Notes: generated by a model from the letters alone, not told the origin. Counted from the first letter of the stretch, positions 51,473-60,967 are shown. The stretch: DNA of 64,000 nt from Clostridia bacterium (GCA_017398595.1 JAFQFR010000056.1:182819-246818), one strand, 5' to 3'. Numbers and translations are program-made.

Positions 51473-51702
51473 CTGACAAGCCCTACTTATAAAAGATCTT
51501 GTACAAACCAAGGCTCCCTTGTGTAAAGGGAGCTGTCAGCCGAAAGGCTGACTGAGGGATTGTTTCGCGATTAAAGTAGCTTTTTTACAATCCCTCCGTC
51601 ATTTTCTTGCGAAAATGCCACCTCCCTTTACACAAGGGAGGCTTTCAAAATAGTGCTTTGGGCTATTTTGACGAGCAGCCTTTTTAGAAGATACTTTGTC
51701 AG
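51473..51702. mobile_element. Possible outer element around the second MITE-like copy
   Basis: Short inverted ends CTGACAA (51473-51479) and TTGTCAG (51696-51702) lie just inside the two hairpin copies and enclose the palindromic element at 51512-51643. The ends are short, so this is tentative. No gene is present in this 418-base gap. Confidence 0.3.
51512..51643. repeat. Palindromic interspersed element, copy 2 (MITE-like)
   Basis: 132 bp with ends GGCTCCCTTGTGTAAAGGGA and TCCCTTTACACAAGGGAGGC, an inner GTCAGCC/GGCTGAC hairpin and GAGGGATTGTTT. Same family as 445-600. Confidence 0.8.
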
Positions 51703-51711
51703 CAAACAAAC

Positions 51712-51729
51712 AGCCGCCCGAGGGCGGCT
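51712..51729 (-). terminator. Terminator of the GH4 gene (right hairpin copy)
   Basis: The same 18-base core as at 51446-51463, six bases beyond the GH4 stop codon, with a T-rich tract on the minus strand. Confidence 0.75.
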
Positions 51730-51736
51730 GTTGCTT

Positions 51737-53050
51737 TTAAAACACGGGGTATCCTGCGGCGATGTGCGCGTCGTAGAGCTCGTCACACATCTTTTTTATG
51801 TCGTCGATCGACAGCTCGGCAGCCGTATGCGGGTCGAGCATGGCGGCATGGTAGATGGCTTCTTTCTTCTGCGTCACGGCAGCCTCGATGGTGAGCAGCT
51901 GCACATTGATGTTGGTCATATTCATCGCCGCAAGCACGGGCGGCAGCTCGCCGACATAGGTGGGCGCGATACCGTTGCCGTCTACGAGGCAAGGCACCTC
52001 AACGCAGGCGTTACTCGGCAGATTGGTGATCAAACCGTTGTTGAGCACATTGCCGCCGATCTGATAGGGCTTGCTTGTGACCATTGCTTCCATAATATAA
52101 GAAGCATACTCCACCGAACGCTTGTGCTCCAGCGTCTCACCGCTGAGCAGCTTATCGCGGCGCGCCTCCCAGTTCTCGATCTGCTTGATACAGCGGCGGG
52201 GATATTCATCCAGCGGAATATTGTAGCGTTCGATCAGTTCCGGGTACTTCGCCTTGATGTAAAAAGGGTTATACTCCGCGTTGTGCTCGCTCGACTCGGT
52301 GACGTAGTAGCCGAAGTTGTTGAGGTAATCCATGCGCACCATATCATCGTGCTTTGTATCGTTTACAGTCTTGGCGCGCTCGCGGATCTCGGGATAGAGG
52401 TCGTTTCCGTCCTTGTCGTAGATCTCCAGCAGCCACGCCATGTGGTTGATGCCCGCGACCAGCGAGTGTCCGTAGCGGCTGTAGTCCATGCCGAGATGCT
52501 CCATGCAGCGCTTGGCAACGACCTGCACGCTGTGGCAGAGACCGACGGTTTTCACATTCGTGTACCGCTGCATGTAGCCCGAAAGGATCGCCATGGGGTT
52601 GGTATAATTCAAAAACCACGCGTTCGGGCAGACCTCTTCCATATCCGCGGCAAAGTCCCTTAGCACATGGATGGTGCGCAGACCGCGGAAGATACCGCCG
52701 ATGCCCAGTGTGTCCGCTATGGTCTGGCGCAGACCGTATTTCTTCGGGATCTCAAAGTCGAGGATCGTGCAGGGATCATACAGGCCGACCTGAATCGTAT
52801 CCACGACAAAATTTGCACCGCGCAGTGCGTCTTTGCGATTTTCCACACCGAGGTAGGTATGTACCGCCGCGCGGTTTTCGTTGTACTTGGCATTCAGCGC
52901 ATCCACGACCAGCTTCGACTCGTTCAGTCGGTCGCCGTCAATATCGTACAGTGCGATCTCGCATTCGCACAGCGCGGGGGTGAGCATCACATCTCCGAGC
53001 AGATTTTTGGTAAAAACGGTGCTGCCCGCACCCATGATCGTTATTTTCAT
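51737..53050 (-). CDS. GH4 family glycosidase (alpha-galactosidase/alpha-glucosidase type)
   Basis: 437 residues. The N-terminal NAD-binding ITIMGAGSTVFTK and the metal-binding CHS in VGLCHSVQ, with a second His in GINHMAW, are the GH4 hallmarks. GH4 enzymes cleave glycosides by an NAD- and Mn-dependent redox mechanism in the cytoplasm; the LLGDVMLTPAL start resembles MelA-type alpha-galactosidases. ATG 53050 has AAGGAG before it; the reading from 53086 lacks one. The divergent AraC gene probably controls it. Confidence 0.93.
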   Translation of the reverse strand: MKITIMGAGSTVFTKNLLGDVMLTPALCECEIALYDIDGDRLNESKLVVDALNAKYNENRAAVHTYLGVENRKDALRGANFVVDTIQVGLYDPCTILDFEIPKKYGLRQTIADTLGIGGIFRGLRTIHVLRDFAADMEEVCPNAWFLNYTNPMAILSGYMQRYTNVKTVGLCHSVQVVAKRCMEHLGMDYSRYGHSLVAGINHMAWLLEIYDKDGNDLYPEIRERAKTVNDTKHDDMVRMDYLNNFGYYVTESSEHNAEYNPFYIKAKYPELIERYNIPLDEYPRRCIKQIENWEARRDKLLSGETLEHKRSVEYASYIMEAMVTSKPYQIGGNVLNNGLITNLPSNACVEVPCLVDGNGIAPTYVGELPPVLAAMNMTNINVQLLTIEAAVTQKKEAIYHAAMLDPHTAAELSIDDIKKMCDELYDAHIAAGYPVF

Positions 53051-53165
53051 CGTCGGCTCCTTGCATAGATTGGATATGTTTATCATACCACACCTGCCGC
53101 GGCGGCTCTATAGCACAATGCGACATGGTATTTGTCATTATGTGACTTATTTTGCAATGATTCTG

Positions 53166-53194
53166 TTGACAATCAGTAAATTGCTTGTTACAAT
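53166..53194 (+). promoter_or_regulatory. Promoter of the araC-family gene
   Basis: TTGACA (53166-53171), 17 bases, TACAAT (53189-53194). Confidence 0.65.
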
Positions 53195-53215
53195 TTTAAA
53201 AAAGGTGGTGATTGT

Positions 53216-54013
53216 ATGCAGTCCTATCATTTGCAGAATCGGCATCTCCCTCTCTGCAATCCGATCAATGCCGGCTACGAGGCGTGCCAACCGAACCATG
53301 CCTACGGTCCGACCGCGCGCAGCTATCTGCTGCTGCACTACATCGAGCGCGGCAAAGGCACCTTTTGCCGCGGGGAGAACACCTATACGCTGTCGGCGGG
53401 CATGTGCTTCGTCATTCGCCCGGGGGAGATCACCTATTACAGAGCCGATGCCGACGAGCCGTGGGAATACATCTGGATCGGCTTTACCATGGATGGCTCC
53501 ATGCCCGACTGCTTTCGCGAAGATGTTCTGCATGCAAAGCCGCTGGAAGACCTGTTTCTTTCCATGAAAAATAATTTCGCATATTACAACGGCGACGCGG
53601 GAGACAACGGACGGCGCGAGGCGTTCCTCTGCGGTATCGCCGCCGAAATGGTAGCGCGCTTTTCTCTCTTATACGCAAAGCAGAGCCAAACCAAAATGGA
53701 AAGCGAAATGCGCATTGCCAAAAACTATATCGACACGAAATATGCAAGTCCGCTCACCGTCGGCGACCTTGCCAAGGAGTTTCACCTGGAGCGCACCTAT
53801 TTTTCGCGCTGTTTCAAAGAGGTGATCGGCACCTCGCCGCAAGCGTATCTTGTCGGCAAGCGGCTCAGCGCCGCCGCCGCACTGCTGTGCGACCACGGTT
53901 TTACCCCCACGCAGGCGGCAAATGCCGTCGGATACGAGGACATCTGCCTTTTTTCCAAAATGTTCAAGCGCCGCTACGGCGTCTCCCCAAGGGAGTATAA
54001 ACAAAATCGGTAA
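53216..54013 (+). CDS. AraC-family transcriptional regulator
   Basis: 265 residues. An N-terminal cupin sugar-sensing domain (about 20-100; IERGKGTFCRGENTY) and a C-terminal pair of helix-turn-helices (about 165-262; LTVGDLAKEFHLERTYFSRCFK, then AANAVGYEDICLFSKMFKRRYG as spaced in the family). Divergent from the GH4 gene, it resembles MsmR-type activators of alpha-galactoside genes. AAAGGTGG precedes the ATG. Confidence 0.93.
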   Translation: MQSYHLQNRHLPLCNPINAGYEACQPNHAYGPTARSYLLLHYIERGKGTFCRGENTYTLSAGMCFVIRPGEITYYRADADEPWEYIWIGFTMDGSMPDCFREDVLHAKPLEDLFLSMKNNFAYYNGDAGDNGRREAFLCGIAAEMVARFSLLYAKQSQTKMESEMRIAKNYIDTKYASPLTVGDLAKEFHLERTYFSRCFKEVIGTSPQAYLVGKRLSAAAALLCDHGFTPTQAANAVGYEDICLFSKMFKRRYGVSPREYKQNR

Positions 54014-54018
54014 AGCAA

Positions 54019-54063
54019 AAAAGCCTTCCCTTGTGAGACGGAAGGATAGCGACCTACGGTCGC
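54019..54063 (+). repeat. Degenerate half of the palindromic element (candidate)
   Basis: GCCTTCCCTTGTGAGACGGAAGG followed by the hairpin GCGACC-TAC-GGTCGC: same layout as the left halves at 445 and 51512, with diverged sequence. It abuts the AraC remnant. Confidence 0.4.
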
Positions 54064-54193
54064 ATTGACCGCCGCCGAGGTCGCCGAACGCGTCGGCTTC
54101 AACAATCTGCAATCCTTTTACTACAACTTCAAAAAAGCCGTCGGCAAAACACCGACCGAATACCTGCGGAATGCAAAAGAAAAAAGCCATTGA
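54062..54193 (+). pseudogene. Remnant of an AraC-family C-terminal domain
   Basis: The frame from 54062 to TGA 54191-54193 encodes 43 residues that match only the last helix-turn-helix of an AraC regulator (AAEVAERVGFNNLQSFYYNF, then GKTPTEYLR). There is no start or upstream part. It differs from the intact AraC 60 bases to the left, so it came from another AraC gene lost by deletion. Confidence 0.75.
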
Positions 54194-54211
54194 CATTGAC
54201 TTAACAGTGAT

Positions 54212-54283
54212 ATGGAACTAATCACTTATCAACTGATAGCTGACGGTACAGAGGTACATACGGAAAGCCCGTTTGATTTCTAA
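54212..54283 (+). CDS. Very small ORF, uncertain
   Basis: ATG to TAA, 23 codons (MELITYQLIADGTEVHTE and on). There is no clear ribosome site. A hairpin after it (CCCGT...ACGGG then five T, about 54268-54305) could end its transcript. It could be the remnant of a mobile-element gene; translation is doubtful. Confidence 0.2.
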   Translation: MELITYQLIADGTEVHTESPFDF

Positions 54284-54393
54284 CAGGAAGTCGGACGGGT
54301 TTTTGCTATCTAACAGTAGAATTAACGCTGTAAAATATAAGACATCAAAGGGGTAAATGCCTATGAAGAAATAATGGACAGGAGGATTTTTAA

Positions 54394-54993
<600 letters not shown>

Positions 54994-55005
54994 ACAAACC
55001 ATACT

Positions 55006-55021
55006 TTACATTTGCAAAGGT
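55006..55021 (+). repeat. Direct repeat, left copy
   Basis: TTACATTTGCAAAGGT, just after the resolvase stop, followed by GTACCTTT so that AAAGGT-GT-ACCTTT is also palindromic. The right copy is at 55132-55147. Confidence 0.7.
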
Positions 55022-55131
55022 GTACCTTTACAAAACACAGAAAGTTACAATTAACGCCCAAAGCATTCGGCTCAACGCCTTGAAAAATTATGAATTTTGT
55101 GGTAAAATATTAAAAATTATAATTTAACACC

Positions 55132-55147
55132 TTACATTTGCAAAGGT
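55132..55147 (+). repeat. Direct repeat, right copy
   Basis: TTACATTTGCAAAGGT again, followed by ACACCTTT (AAAGGT-ACA-CCTTT), 28 bases before the FrhB-like gene. The pair may be resolvase sites or element ends. Confidence 0.7.
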
Positions 55148-55174
55148 ACACCTTTTGATAATGGAGGAAATATA

Positions 55175-56182
55175 ATGTTTGAAGAATACAAAAAGCACGA
55201 TGTTGCAGTATACGGAGGATACTTAAGTGACGTATCAAAACTAATGCAATGCACCTCTGGCGGTATTGCTACCGCTATGAGTGAATATATGATCAAGCAA
55301 GGAGGCTATGTTGCGGGTGTAGTATACAGCGACGATTTCTACAGTGCAGAATATATTCTGACCAATAAAATATCTGACATTGATAGACTTAAAGGTTCAA
55401 AATATATTGAATGTGATAAAAAGAATATCTATTCTGATGTAAAAAGATTGCTTGATTCAGGTGAAAAGGTTTTGTTCTTCGGCTTGCCATGCGTCGTCGC
55501 AGCATTATATAAATTTATTGGAACAAGAAACAAAAATCTTATAACATGTGAATTAGTATGTCATGGACCGACCAGTGCCCAAATCCACAAGGATTATGTG
55601 TCCTACTTGGAAGACAAATACTCAAGTAAAGTTATTGACTTTTCTGTGCGACGCAAAAAAGATTTCTGGACGCCCGGATATCTATATGCGAAATTTGAAA
55701 ATGGACAAACTTTTGAGAAACCGTTCTACGAAACGGAGTATGGATACGGTTTCACGGTATTTGGAAGAGAACGTTGCTATGATTGCAAATTTAAAGGAAA
55801 CAACCGGCAAGGTGATATAATGATCGGCGATTTTTGGGGCGCGGTCGATACGGATGAATACTGGAACAGGTGTGGCGTATCTGTTATTTTTGCTGAAACA
55901 ACTACAGGGGATGCTTTTATTACATCGATCCCGGGTATTAGCATATTTTCAACAACCTTTGAAAAAGCGGTCAAACATAATCTTATGGTGATTAAATCCA
56001 AAGTTAAGCATAATAATAGAGAAAAATTCTCCAAACTATTATCGAAAAAAGGCTTGATTTATGCATCGAAACATTCGCTACCTTTTAAGACTCAAGCGAT
56101 AAAGTATGCTTCAACGATTATTCCGGACAAAATAAGACCGATGGCGAAAAAATTATATTTCGCGATAAAAAAGAAAGCCTGA
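55175..56182 (+). CDS. Coenzyme F420 hydrogenase/dehydrogenase beta-subunit family protein
   Basis: 335 residues. SGGIATAMSEYMIKQGGYVAG, LFFGLPCVVAALYKF, CELVCHGP and RCYDCKFKGNNRQGDIMIGDFWG (in pieces) are the FrhB/FdhB C-terminal domain. The N-terminal ferredoxin domain of the longer forms is absent. In gut bacteria this type commonly sits in polysaccharide clusters and is not evidence for F420; here it is an orphan. The gene is clearly AT-richer than the surroundings with different codon use, consistent with transfer. GGAGG precedes the ATG. Confidence 0.85.
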   Translation: MFEEYKKHDVAVYGGYLSDVSKLMQCTSGGIATAMSEYMIKQGGYVAGVVYSDDFYSAEYILTNKISDIDRLKGSKYIECDKKNIYSDVKRLLDSGEKVLFFGLPCVVAALYKFIGTRNKNLITCELVCHGPTSAQIHKDYVSYLEDKYSSKVIDFSVRRKKDFWTPGYLYAKFENGQTFEKPFYETEYGYGFTVFGRERCYDCKFKGNNRQGDIMIGDFWGAVDTDEYWNRCGVSVIFAETTTGDAFITSIPGISIFSTTFEKAVKHNLMVIKSKVKHNNREKFSKLLSKKGLIYASKHSLPFKTQAIKYASTIIPDKIRPMAKKLYFAIKKKA

Positions 56183-56218
56183 AGAAATGTTTTAGTTTTA
56201 TAATACCCTTGGAACAAA

Positions 56219-56300
56219 GGGCGCACTTTTATACAGGGGCAGGCCCTGTATGTGCGCTCTGCGAGGCAGACAGCCCGGACGAAGGAAGTCCGGGCTGTTT
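56219..56300 (+). terminator. Two stem-loops after the FrhB-like gene
   Basis: First GCGCAC...ATACAGGG/CCCTGTAT...GTGCGC (56220-56257), then CAGCCCGGAC/GTCCGGGCTG (56271-56300) followed by four T. The second is a good terminator. Between here and 56423 I see no gene. Confidence 0.65.
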
Positions 56301-56423
56301 TGCGTCACTTCGTTCCGAATAAGGGACTGAGCCCATACAGCTTTTGCCTATCTCTGCGCACTTTGAGATTGACGTATTAACCACTACCCTATCCGCAAAG
56401 ACAAACGGGCGCAAAATGCGGAA

Positions 56424-56451
56424 AACGGCGTGACCCTCGGGTCACACCGTT
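56424..56451 (-). terminator. Terminator of the PII/DUF1538 operon
   Basis: AACGGCGTGACC pairs with GGTCACACCGTT (one G-T pair); short T tract on the minus strand. Confidence 0.55.
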
Positions 56452-56513
56452 CTCTGGAACAAATAATTACCTGTCGCTGTTAAGCTTTTTGTCAATGGCT
56501 TTTAACTTTTACT

Positions 56514-57209
56514 TTAATCCGACAGACCGATGACATTGTCGATCGGGAGAGCATATACGATGCCCTTTGCCTCGCTTTGGATACCGCACTTCTCACTGAT
56601 CGCCTGCATGATGGCAAGCTTGGTCTCGGAATTTGCAACGATCAGAACGATGTCCTTTTCCTCGGCAAGTCCCGTGCCGATCTTCGGCAGGGCGCTGTCG
56701 TCCACGACGGAACGGCTGTGCAGCACCGTGCCGCCGCCCGCACCCGCAGCTCTTGCGGCAGCCATAACTTCCTCACTGTATCCGATATTGACCACGGCGG
56801 CGATCATCGCATTTTTCTTTTCGCTCACGGTTCTTGTCTCCTCCCTTTCGGCGGTGATTTCTTCTTTGCCTAAATTCTCTACCAGGCGGAAAGCCAGACG
56901 GCTCGCCGCGCTGATCGGTATGGTAAATGCAATTCCGCTGTTGACGGTACCGATCTTGAGCGCCTTGTGCAGCTTGAGCAGCATCGCATCGGCGACGGGC
57001 TTTTGCAGCACGCAGAGCAGCATGCGCTTTTCCGCGGAGCCGAGACCGAGAATGTCCATGACCTCACTCGACGCCGTGCCCATCGCGCCCACCCGATAAT
57101 GGATCGGCACCGAGCTTTCGTCAAAGAGCTGAGCGGCTTTGGTACCCATTTTCGGGGAGGTGATCAGAAACAGCACGCGCAGTTTTTCAATTGTTTCGTT
57201 CGCAGCCAT
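56514..57209 (-). CDS. Tandem PII-like signalling protein
   Basis: 231 residues. Two GlnB-like ferredoxin folds in tandem (about 8-100 and 130-228), linked by a charged segment. The second half has MIAAVVNIGYSEEVMAAARAAG and GGTVLHSRS, where PII proteins place the T-loop region; the uridylylated Tyr of GlnB is not evident. It starts one base after the DUF1538 stop, so it probably controls that membrane protein in response to a nucleotide or other small ligand (inference by analogy with PII-transporter pairs). Confidence 0.78.
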   Translation of the reverse strand: MAANETIEKLRVLFLITSPKMGTKAAQLFDESSVPIHYRVGAMGTASSEVMDILGLGSAEKRMLLCVLQKPVADAMLLKLHKALKIGTVNSGIAFTIPISAASRLAFRLVENLGKEEITAEREETRTVSEKKNAMIAAVVNIGYSEEVMAAARAAGAGGGTVLHSRSVVDDSALPKIGTGLAEEKDIVLIVANSETKLAIMQAISEKCGIQSEAKGIVYALPIDNVIGLSD

Positions 57210-57210
57210 C

Positions 57211-58734
57211 TTATGCCTCCTCGATCACGATAATATCGTCGCTGTCTGCAGGCAGCATAGCACCGGCGTCGAGCTTGGATTGCTTCTTGAGTTTGTATTT
57301 GTAGCTGAGACCCATGATCTGCACCGAGATCAGCGGGGTGAGTGCGACCAGCGCAACCGCGCCGAACGCATCGGTCATAATGTTGCCGCCGAGCATTTCA
57401 CATGCGCCGATACACAGCGGCAAAAGGAATGTCGAAGTCATGGGACCGCTGGCAACTCCGCCCGAGTCAAACGCGATACCGACAAAGATCTTCGGCACAA
57501 AACGGGACATGACCAGTGCCACGATATATCCGGGGATCACAATGTACTGGATCGGAATACCCACAAGAATGCGCAGCATCGAAAGTCCGACAGCGACCGA
57601 AACACCGATCTGCAAACAGCGGTTCATCGTCTTTGCCGAGACGGCACCGTTTGTGACCGACTGCACCTGCTTGTTCAGGATCTGAATGGCAGGCTCGGCT
57701 TTTACGATAAAGTAACCGATCAGCATACCGATCGGAACGAGCAGCCATTTCTCCGAGGTAGCTGCCATCTCTCTGCCGATCATCGTACCGACAGGAGCAA
57801 AGCCGACATTGACGCCGCAAAGGAACAGCACAAGTCCGAAATATGTATATGCAAAACCGACTGCTACACGCAGTTTTTGACGGTTGGGATAACGCTTGCT
57901 GAAAAGCTGGAAGATCACGAACACCGCAAGGATCGGCAGGATTGATACGATGACTTCCTCAAAATAACGGGGCAGCTCTTTGGTAAACGCCGAGCTGACG
58001 TCCATCATCGTATTCACATTCGGCACGCTTGTTGCCGTATATGCCGCATCATGCGGACTATAGAAGCAGCCGAGCAGCATGACCGCGAGGATCGGTCCGA
58101 TACTCGACAAGGCTACAAGACCGAAGCTGTCGCTCGAGGAGTTCTTATCCGAGCGCACCGAGGAAAGACCGATACCCATCGCCATGATAAACGGTACCGT
58201 GATCGGTCCGGTGGTCACTCCGCCCGAGTCAAACGCGACCGCCAGGAAACTGTCGGGAACAAAGAACGAAAAGCAGATCAGCGCCGCATACAGTCCCATG
58301 AGCAGCCAGGACAGATCGATCTTGAGCAGAATACGCAGCACGGCGAGTGCCAAAAAGATACCGACACCGACGGCGACCGTCAGAATCAATGTCATGTTGG
58401 GGATCGAGGGCACCTGCTCGGCAAGTACCTGCAAGTCCGGCTCGGCGATCGTGATGATGACGCCCATGACAAAGCTGAGCAGCCAGACCGACAAAATATG
58501 TTTCGATCGGGACATCTGCACACCGATGCCCTCTCCGAGCGGGCTCATCGACATCTCCGCGCCAAGCTGGAACATCGCCATGCCGAAGATGAGGAGAACC
58601 GCGCCGATGATAAACATCATCACCGTTCCCACTTCCAGCGGTACGAGCAAAATGCTGAGTGCCAGCACAATACCGGTGATCGGAAGTACGGCGGCAAGAG
58701 ATTCCATTATTTTTTCTTTCAGTTGCGGATTCAT
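57211..58734 (-). CDS. DUF1538 membrane protein, internally duplicated
   Basis: 507 residues, about 12-14 membrane segments. The two halves are related: VAFDSGGVTTGPITVPFIMAMG in the first and IAFDSGGVASGPMTSTFLLPLC in the second, each followed by a DSFG or DAFG block. DUF1538 proteins are predicted transporters of unknown substrate, often next to PII-like genes as here. GAGGAGG precedes ATG 58734; the longer frame to 58851 crosses the promoter. Confidence 0.85.
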   Translation of the reverse strand: MNPQLKEKIMESLAAVLPITGIVLALSILLVPLEVGTVMMFIIGAVLLIFGMAMFQLGAEMSMSPLGEGIGVQMSRSKHILSVWLLSFVMGVIITIAEPDLQVLAEQVPSIPNMTLILTVAVGVGIFLALAVLRILLKIDLSWLLMGLYAALICFSFFVPDSFLAVAFDSGGVTTGPITVPFIMAMGIGLSSVRSDKNSSSDSFGLVALSSIGPILAVMLLGCFYSPHDAAYTATSVPNVNTMMDVSSAFTKELPRYFEEVIVSILPILAVFVIFQLFSKRYPNRQKLRVAVGFAYTYFGLVLFLCGVNVGFAPVGTMIGREMAATSEKWLLVPIGMLIGYFIVKAEPAIQILNKQVQSVTNGAVSAKTMNRCLQIGVSVAVGLSMLRILVGIPIQYIVIPGYIVALVMSRFVPKIFVGIAFDSGGVASGPMTSTFLLPLCIGACEMLGGNIMTDAFGAVALVALTPLISVQIMGLSYKYKLKKQSKLDAGAMLPADSDDIIVIEEA

Positions 58735-58789
58735 ACGGTCGGGCGCCTCCTCGGGTGATCTGTGCGAAGGATCAAAACACTTCCTATTT

Positions 58790-58818
58790 ATTGTATCACA
58801 CATTTTCCTCGGATACAA
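58790..58818 (-). promoter_or_regulatory. Promoter of the DUF1538/PII operon
   Basis: On the minus strand TTGTAT (58813-58818), 17 bases, TACAAT (58790-58795) with a TGn extension. Confidence 0.6.
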
Positions 58819-58961
58819 CTGCTTTTCTATGAAAATTATGTGAAAATGCACTCTTTTTTCGAAAAAATGCAGGATTTTTCTATAGTTTGTTCAGCTTTTG
58901 ACGATTTTTCAGCTTCTTTTTTGATTTTTTGCAGAAAAAATGAACTTTTTTCTTTTTTCTC

Positions 58962-58990
58962 TTGCATTTTATATCTAAATGTGGTAGAAT
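58962..58990 (+). promoter_or_regulatory. Aconitase promoter
   Basis: TTGCAT (58962-58967), 17 bases, TAGAAT (58985-58990). Confidence 0.65.
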
Positions 58991-58998
58991 CTTACCAC
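58981..58998. promoter_or_regulatory. Operator candidate over the aconitase promoter
   Basis: GTGGTA-GAATCT-TACCAC, a perfect inverted repeat covering the -10 and the predicted start site, where a repressor would block transcription. Confidence 0.55.
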
Positions 58999-59031
58999 GC
59001 ATCTAAAATACCCAACGGAGGAAATTAGGAA

Positions 59032-60957
59032 ATGGGACTTACGCTGACCGAAAAAATTTTGAAAGCGCATATCGTAGACGGTGAATTCAAAAAAGGCACC
59101 GAGATCGGTATCCGCATTGACCAGACATTGACGCAGGACGCGACCGGCACGATGGCATACCTCGAATTTGAGGCGATGGGCATCCCGAGAGTCAAGACCG
59201 AGCGCTCTGTCGCATATATTGACCACAACACCCTGCAAAACGGATTTGAAAACGCAGACGACCACCGCTTTATCGGTTCGATCGCCAAGAAGCACGGCAT
59301 CTACTTCAGCCGTCCCGGCAACGGTATCTGCCATCAGGTACACCTCGAGCGCTTCGGCGTGCCGGGCAAGACGCTGATCGGCTCGGACAGCCACACGCCC
59401 ACCGGCGGCGGTCTCGGCATGATCGCGATCGGCGCAGGCGGTCTCGATGTTGCAGTCGCCATGGGCGGCGGCGCATACTACATTACATACCCCAAGATCG
59501 TAAAAGTGGAACTCGTCGGCAAGCTTCGCCCCTGGGTAGCAGCTAAGGATGTTATCCTCGAGGTTCTCCGCCGTCTGTCCGTCAAGGGCGGCGTCGGCAA
59601 GGTCATGGAGTACGTCGGCGAAGGCGTTAAGACCCTGTCGGTTCCAGAGCGTGCAACCATTACCAACATGGGCGCAGAGCTCGGCGCTACCACTTCCATC
59701 TTCCCCTCCGATGAAACCACCCGCGCATTCCTGAAAGCACAGGGACGCGAGGAAGTATATACGCCTCTTTCGGCAGACGCTGACGCGGTCTACGACGAGG
59801 AGATCACCATTGACCTCTCCGCGCTTAGCCCCATGGCAGCCTGCCCGCACTCCCCCGACAATGTCAAGAGCATCACCGAGCTCGGCGCAATGCACATCGA
59901 CCAGGTCTGCATCGGCTCCTGCACCAACTCCTCGCTCGCCGATATGATGAAAGTCGCACACATTCTGCGCGGCAAGACCGTTGCTCCGAATGTTTCGCTC
60001 TCCATCGCTCCCGGCTCCAAGCAGGTACTGAACATGCTGGCGCAGAACGGCGCACTGGCGGACATGATCGCCGCAGGTGCACGCGTACTCGAAAGCGCTT
60101 GCGGTCCCTGCATCGGTATGGGTCAGTCCCCGAACTCCGCGGGTATCTCGCTCCGTACCTTCAACCGTAACTTTCTCGGCAGAAGCGGCACCAAGGATGC
60201 GCAGGTCTACCTCGTATCCCCCGAGGTTGCCGCCCTCTCCGCGATCAACGGTTACCTCAGCGATCCGACCACCCTCGGCGATATGCCCGAGTTCGTTATG
60301 CCCGAGCAGTTCCTCATCAATGACAACATGATCGAGCTGCCCGCTGACGAGTGCGATGCTGACAAGGTGGAGATCCTCCGCGGTCCGAACATCAAGCCTT
60401 TCCCCGAGACGCATCCGCTCGAAGACAACATCTCCTGCAAGTGCTCTCTCAAGGTCGGCGACAACATCACCACCGACCATATCATGCCCGCAGGCGCGAA
60501 GATCCTGCCGCTCCGCTCCAACATCCCCGAGATCTCCAAGCACTGCTTCGCCGTATGCGATGAGAACTTCCCCGCACGCGCAAAGGAACTCGGCAAGAGC
60601 ATCATCGTCGGCGGCTCCAACTACGGTCAGGGTTCCTCGCGTGAGCATGCCGCTCTCGCGCCGCTCTACCTCGGTGTAAAGGCAGTCGTTACCAAGTCCT
60701 TTGCCCGTATCCACGCGGCTAACCTCATCAACGCAGGCATCATGCCGCTGACCTTCGTCAACGCCGATGACTATGACAAGATCGCCGAGGGCGACGACAT
60801 TTGCCTGGACAACGTCTTTGACGCAGTTAAGAACGGCAAGATGGTAATGACCGTAAACGGCAAAGAAAAGATCGAGCTTGCCTGCGCGTTCACCGATCGC
60901 CAGATCGATATTCTCAAAGCCGGCGGACTCCTGCCCTATACCAAAGCAGGAAAGTAA
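59032..60957 (+). CDS. Aconitate hydratase
   Basis: 641 residues, the shorter aconitase type. It isomerises citrate to isocitrate with a 4Fe-4S cluster held by cysteines in IGSCTNSS and in ACGPCIG. SDSHTPTGGGLGM and the swivel-domain GGSNYGQGSSREHAA are intact. GGAGG precedes the ATG. First of three genes on one strand that together make 2-oxoglutarate from acetyl-CoA and oxaloacetate. Confidence 0.96.
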   Translation: MGLTLTEKILKAHIVDGEFKKGTEIGIRIDQTLTQDATGTMAYLEFEAMGIPRVKTERSVAYIDHNTLQNGFENADDHRFIGSIAKKHGIYFSRPGNGICHQVHLERFGVPGKTLIGSDSHTPTGGGLGMIAIGAGGLDVAVAMGGGAYYITYPKIVKVELVGKLRPWVAAKDVILEVLRRLSVKGGVGKVMEYVGEGVKTLSVPERATITNMGAELGATTSIFPSDETTRAFLKAQGREEVYTPLSADADAVYDEEITIDLSALSPMAACPHSPDNVKSITELGAMHIDQVCIGSCTNSSLADMMKVAHILRGKTVAPNVSLSIAPGSKQVLNMLAQNGALADMIAAGARVLESACGPCIGMGQSPNSAGISLRTFNRNFLGRSGTKDAQVYLVSPEVAALSAINGYLSDPTTLGDMPEFVMPEQFLINDNMIELPADECDADKVEILRGPNIKPFPETHPLEDNISCKCSLKVGDNITTDHIMPAGAKILPLRSNIPEISKHCFAVCDENFPARAKELGKSIIVGGSNYGQGSSREHAALAPLYLGVKAVVTKSFARIHAANLINAGIMPLTFVNADDYDKIAEGDDICLDNVFDAVKNGKMVMTVNGKEKIELACAFTDRQIDILKAGGLLPYTKAGK

Positions 60958-60967
60958 AATGAAAAAT

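Noticed and set aside
54212..54283. Toxin or antitoxin small gene before the resolvase
   Set aside because: Only 23 codons with no ribosome site; kept only as a low-confidence ORF without a functional call.
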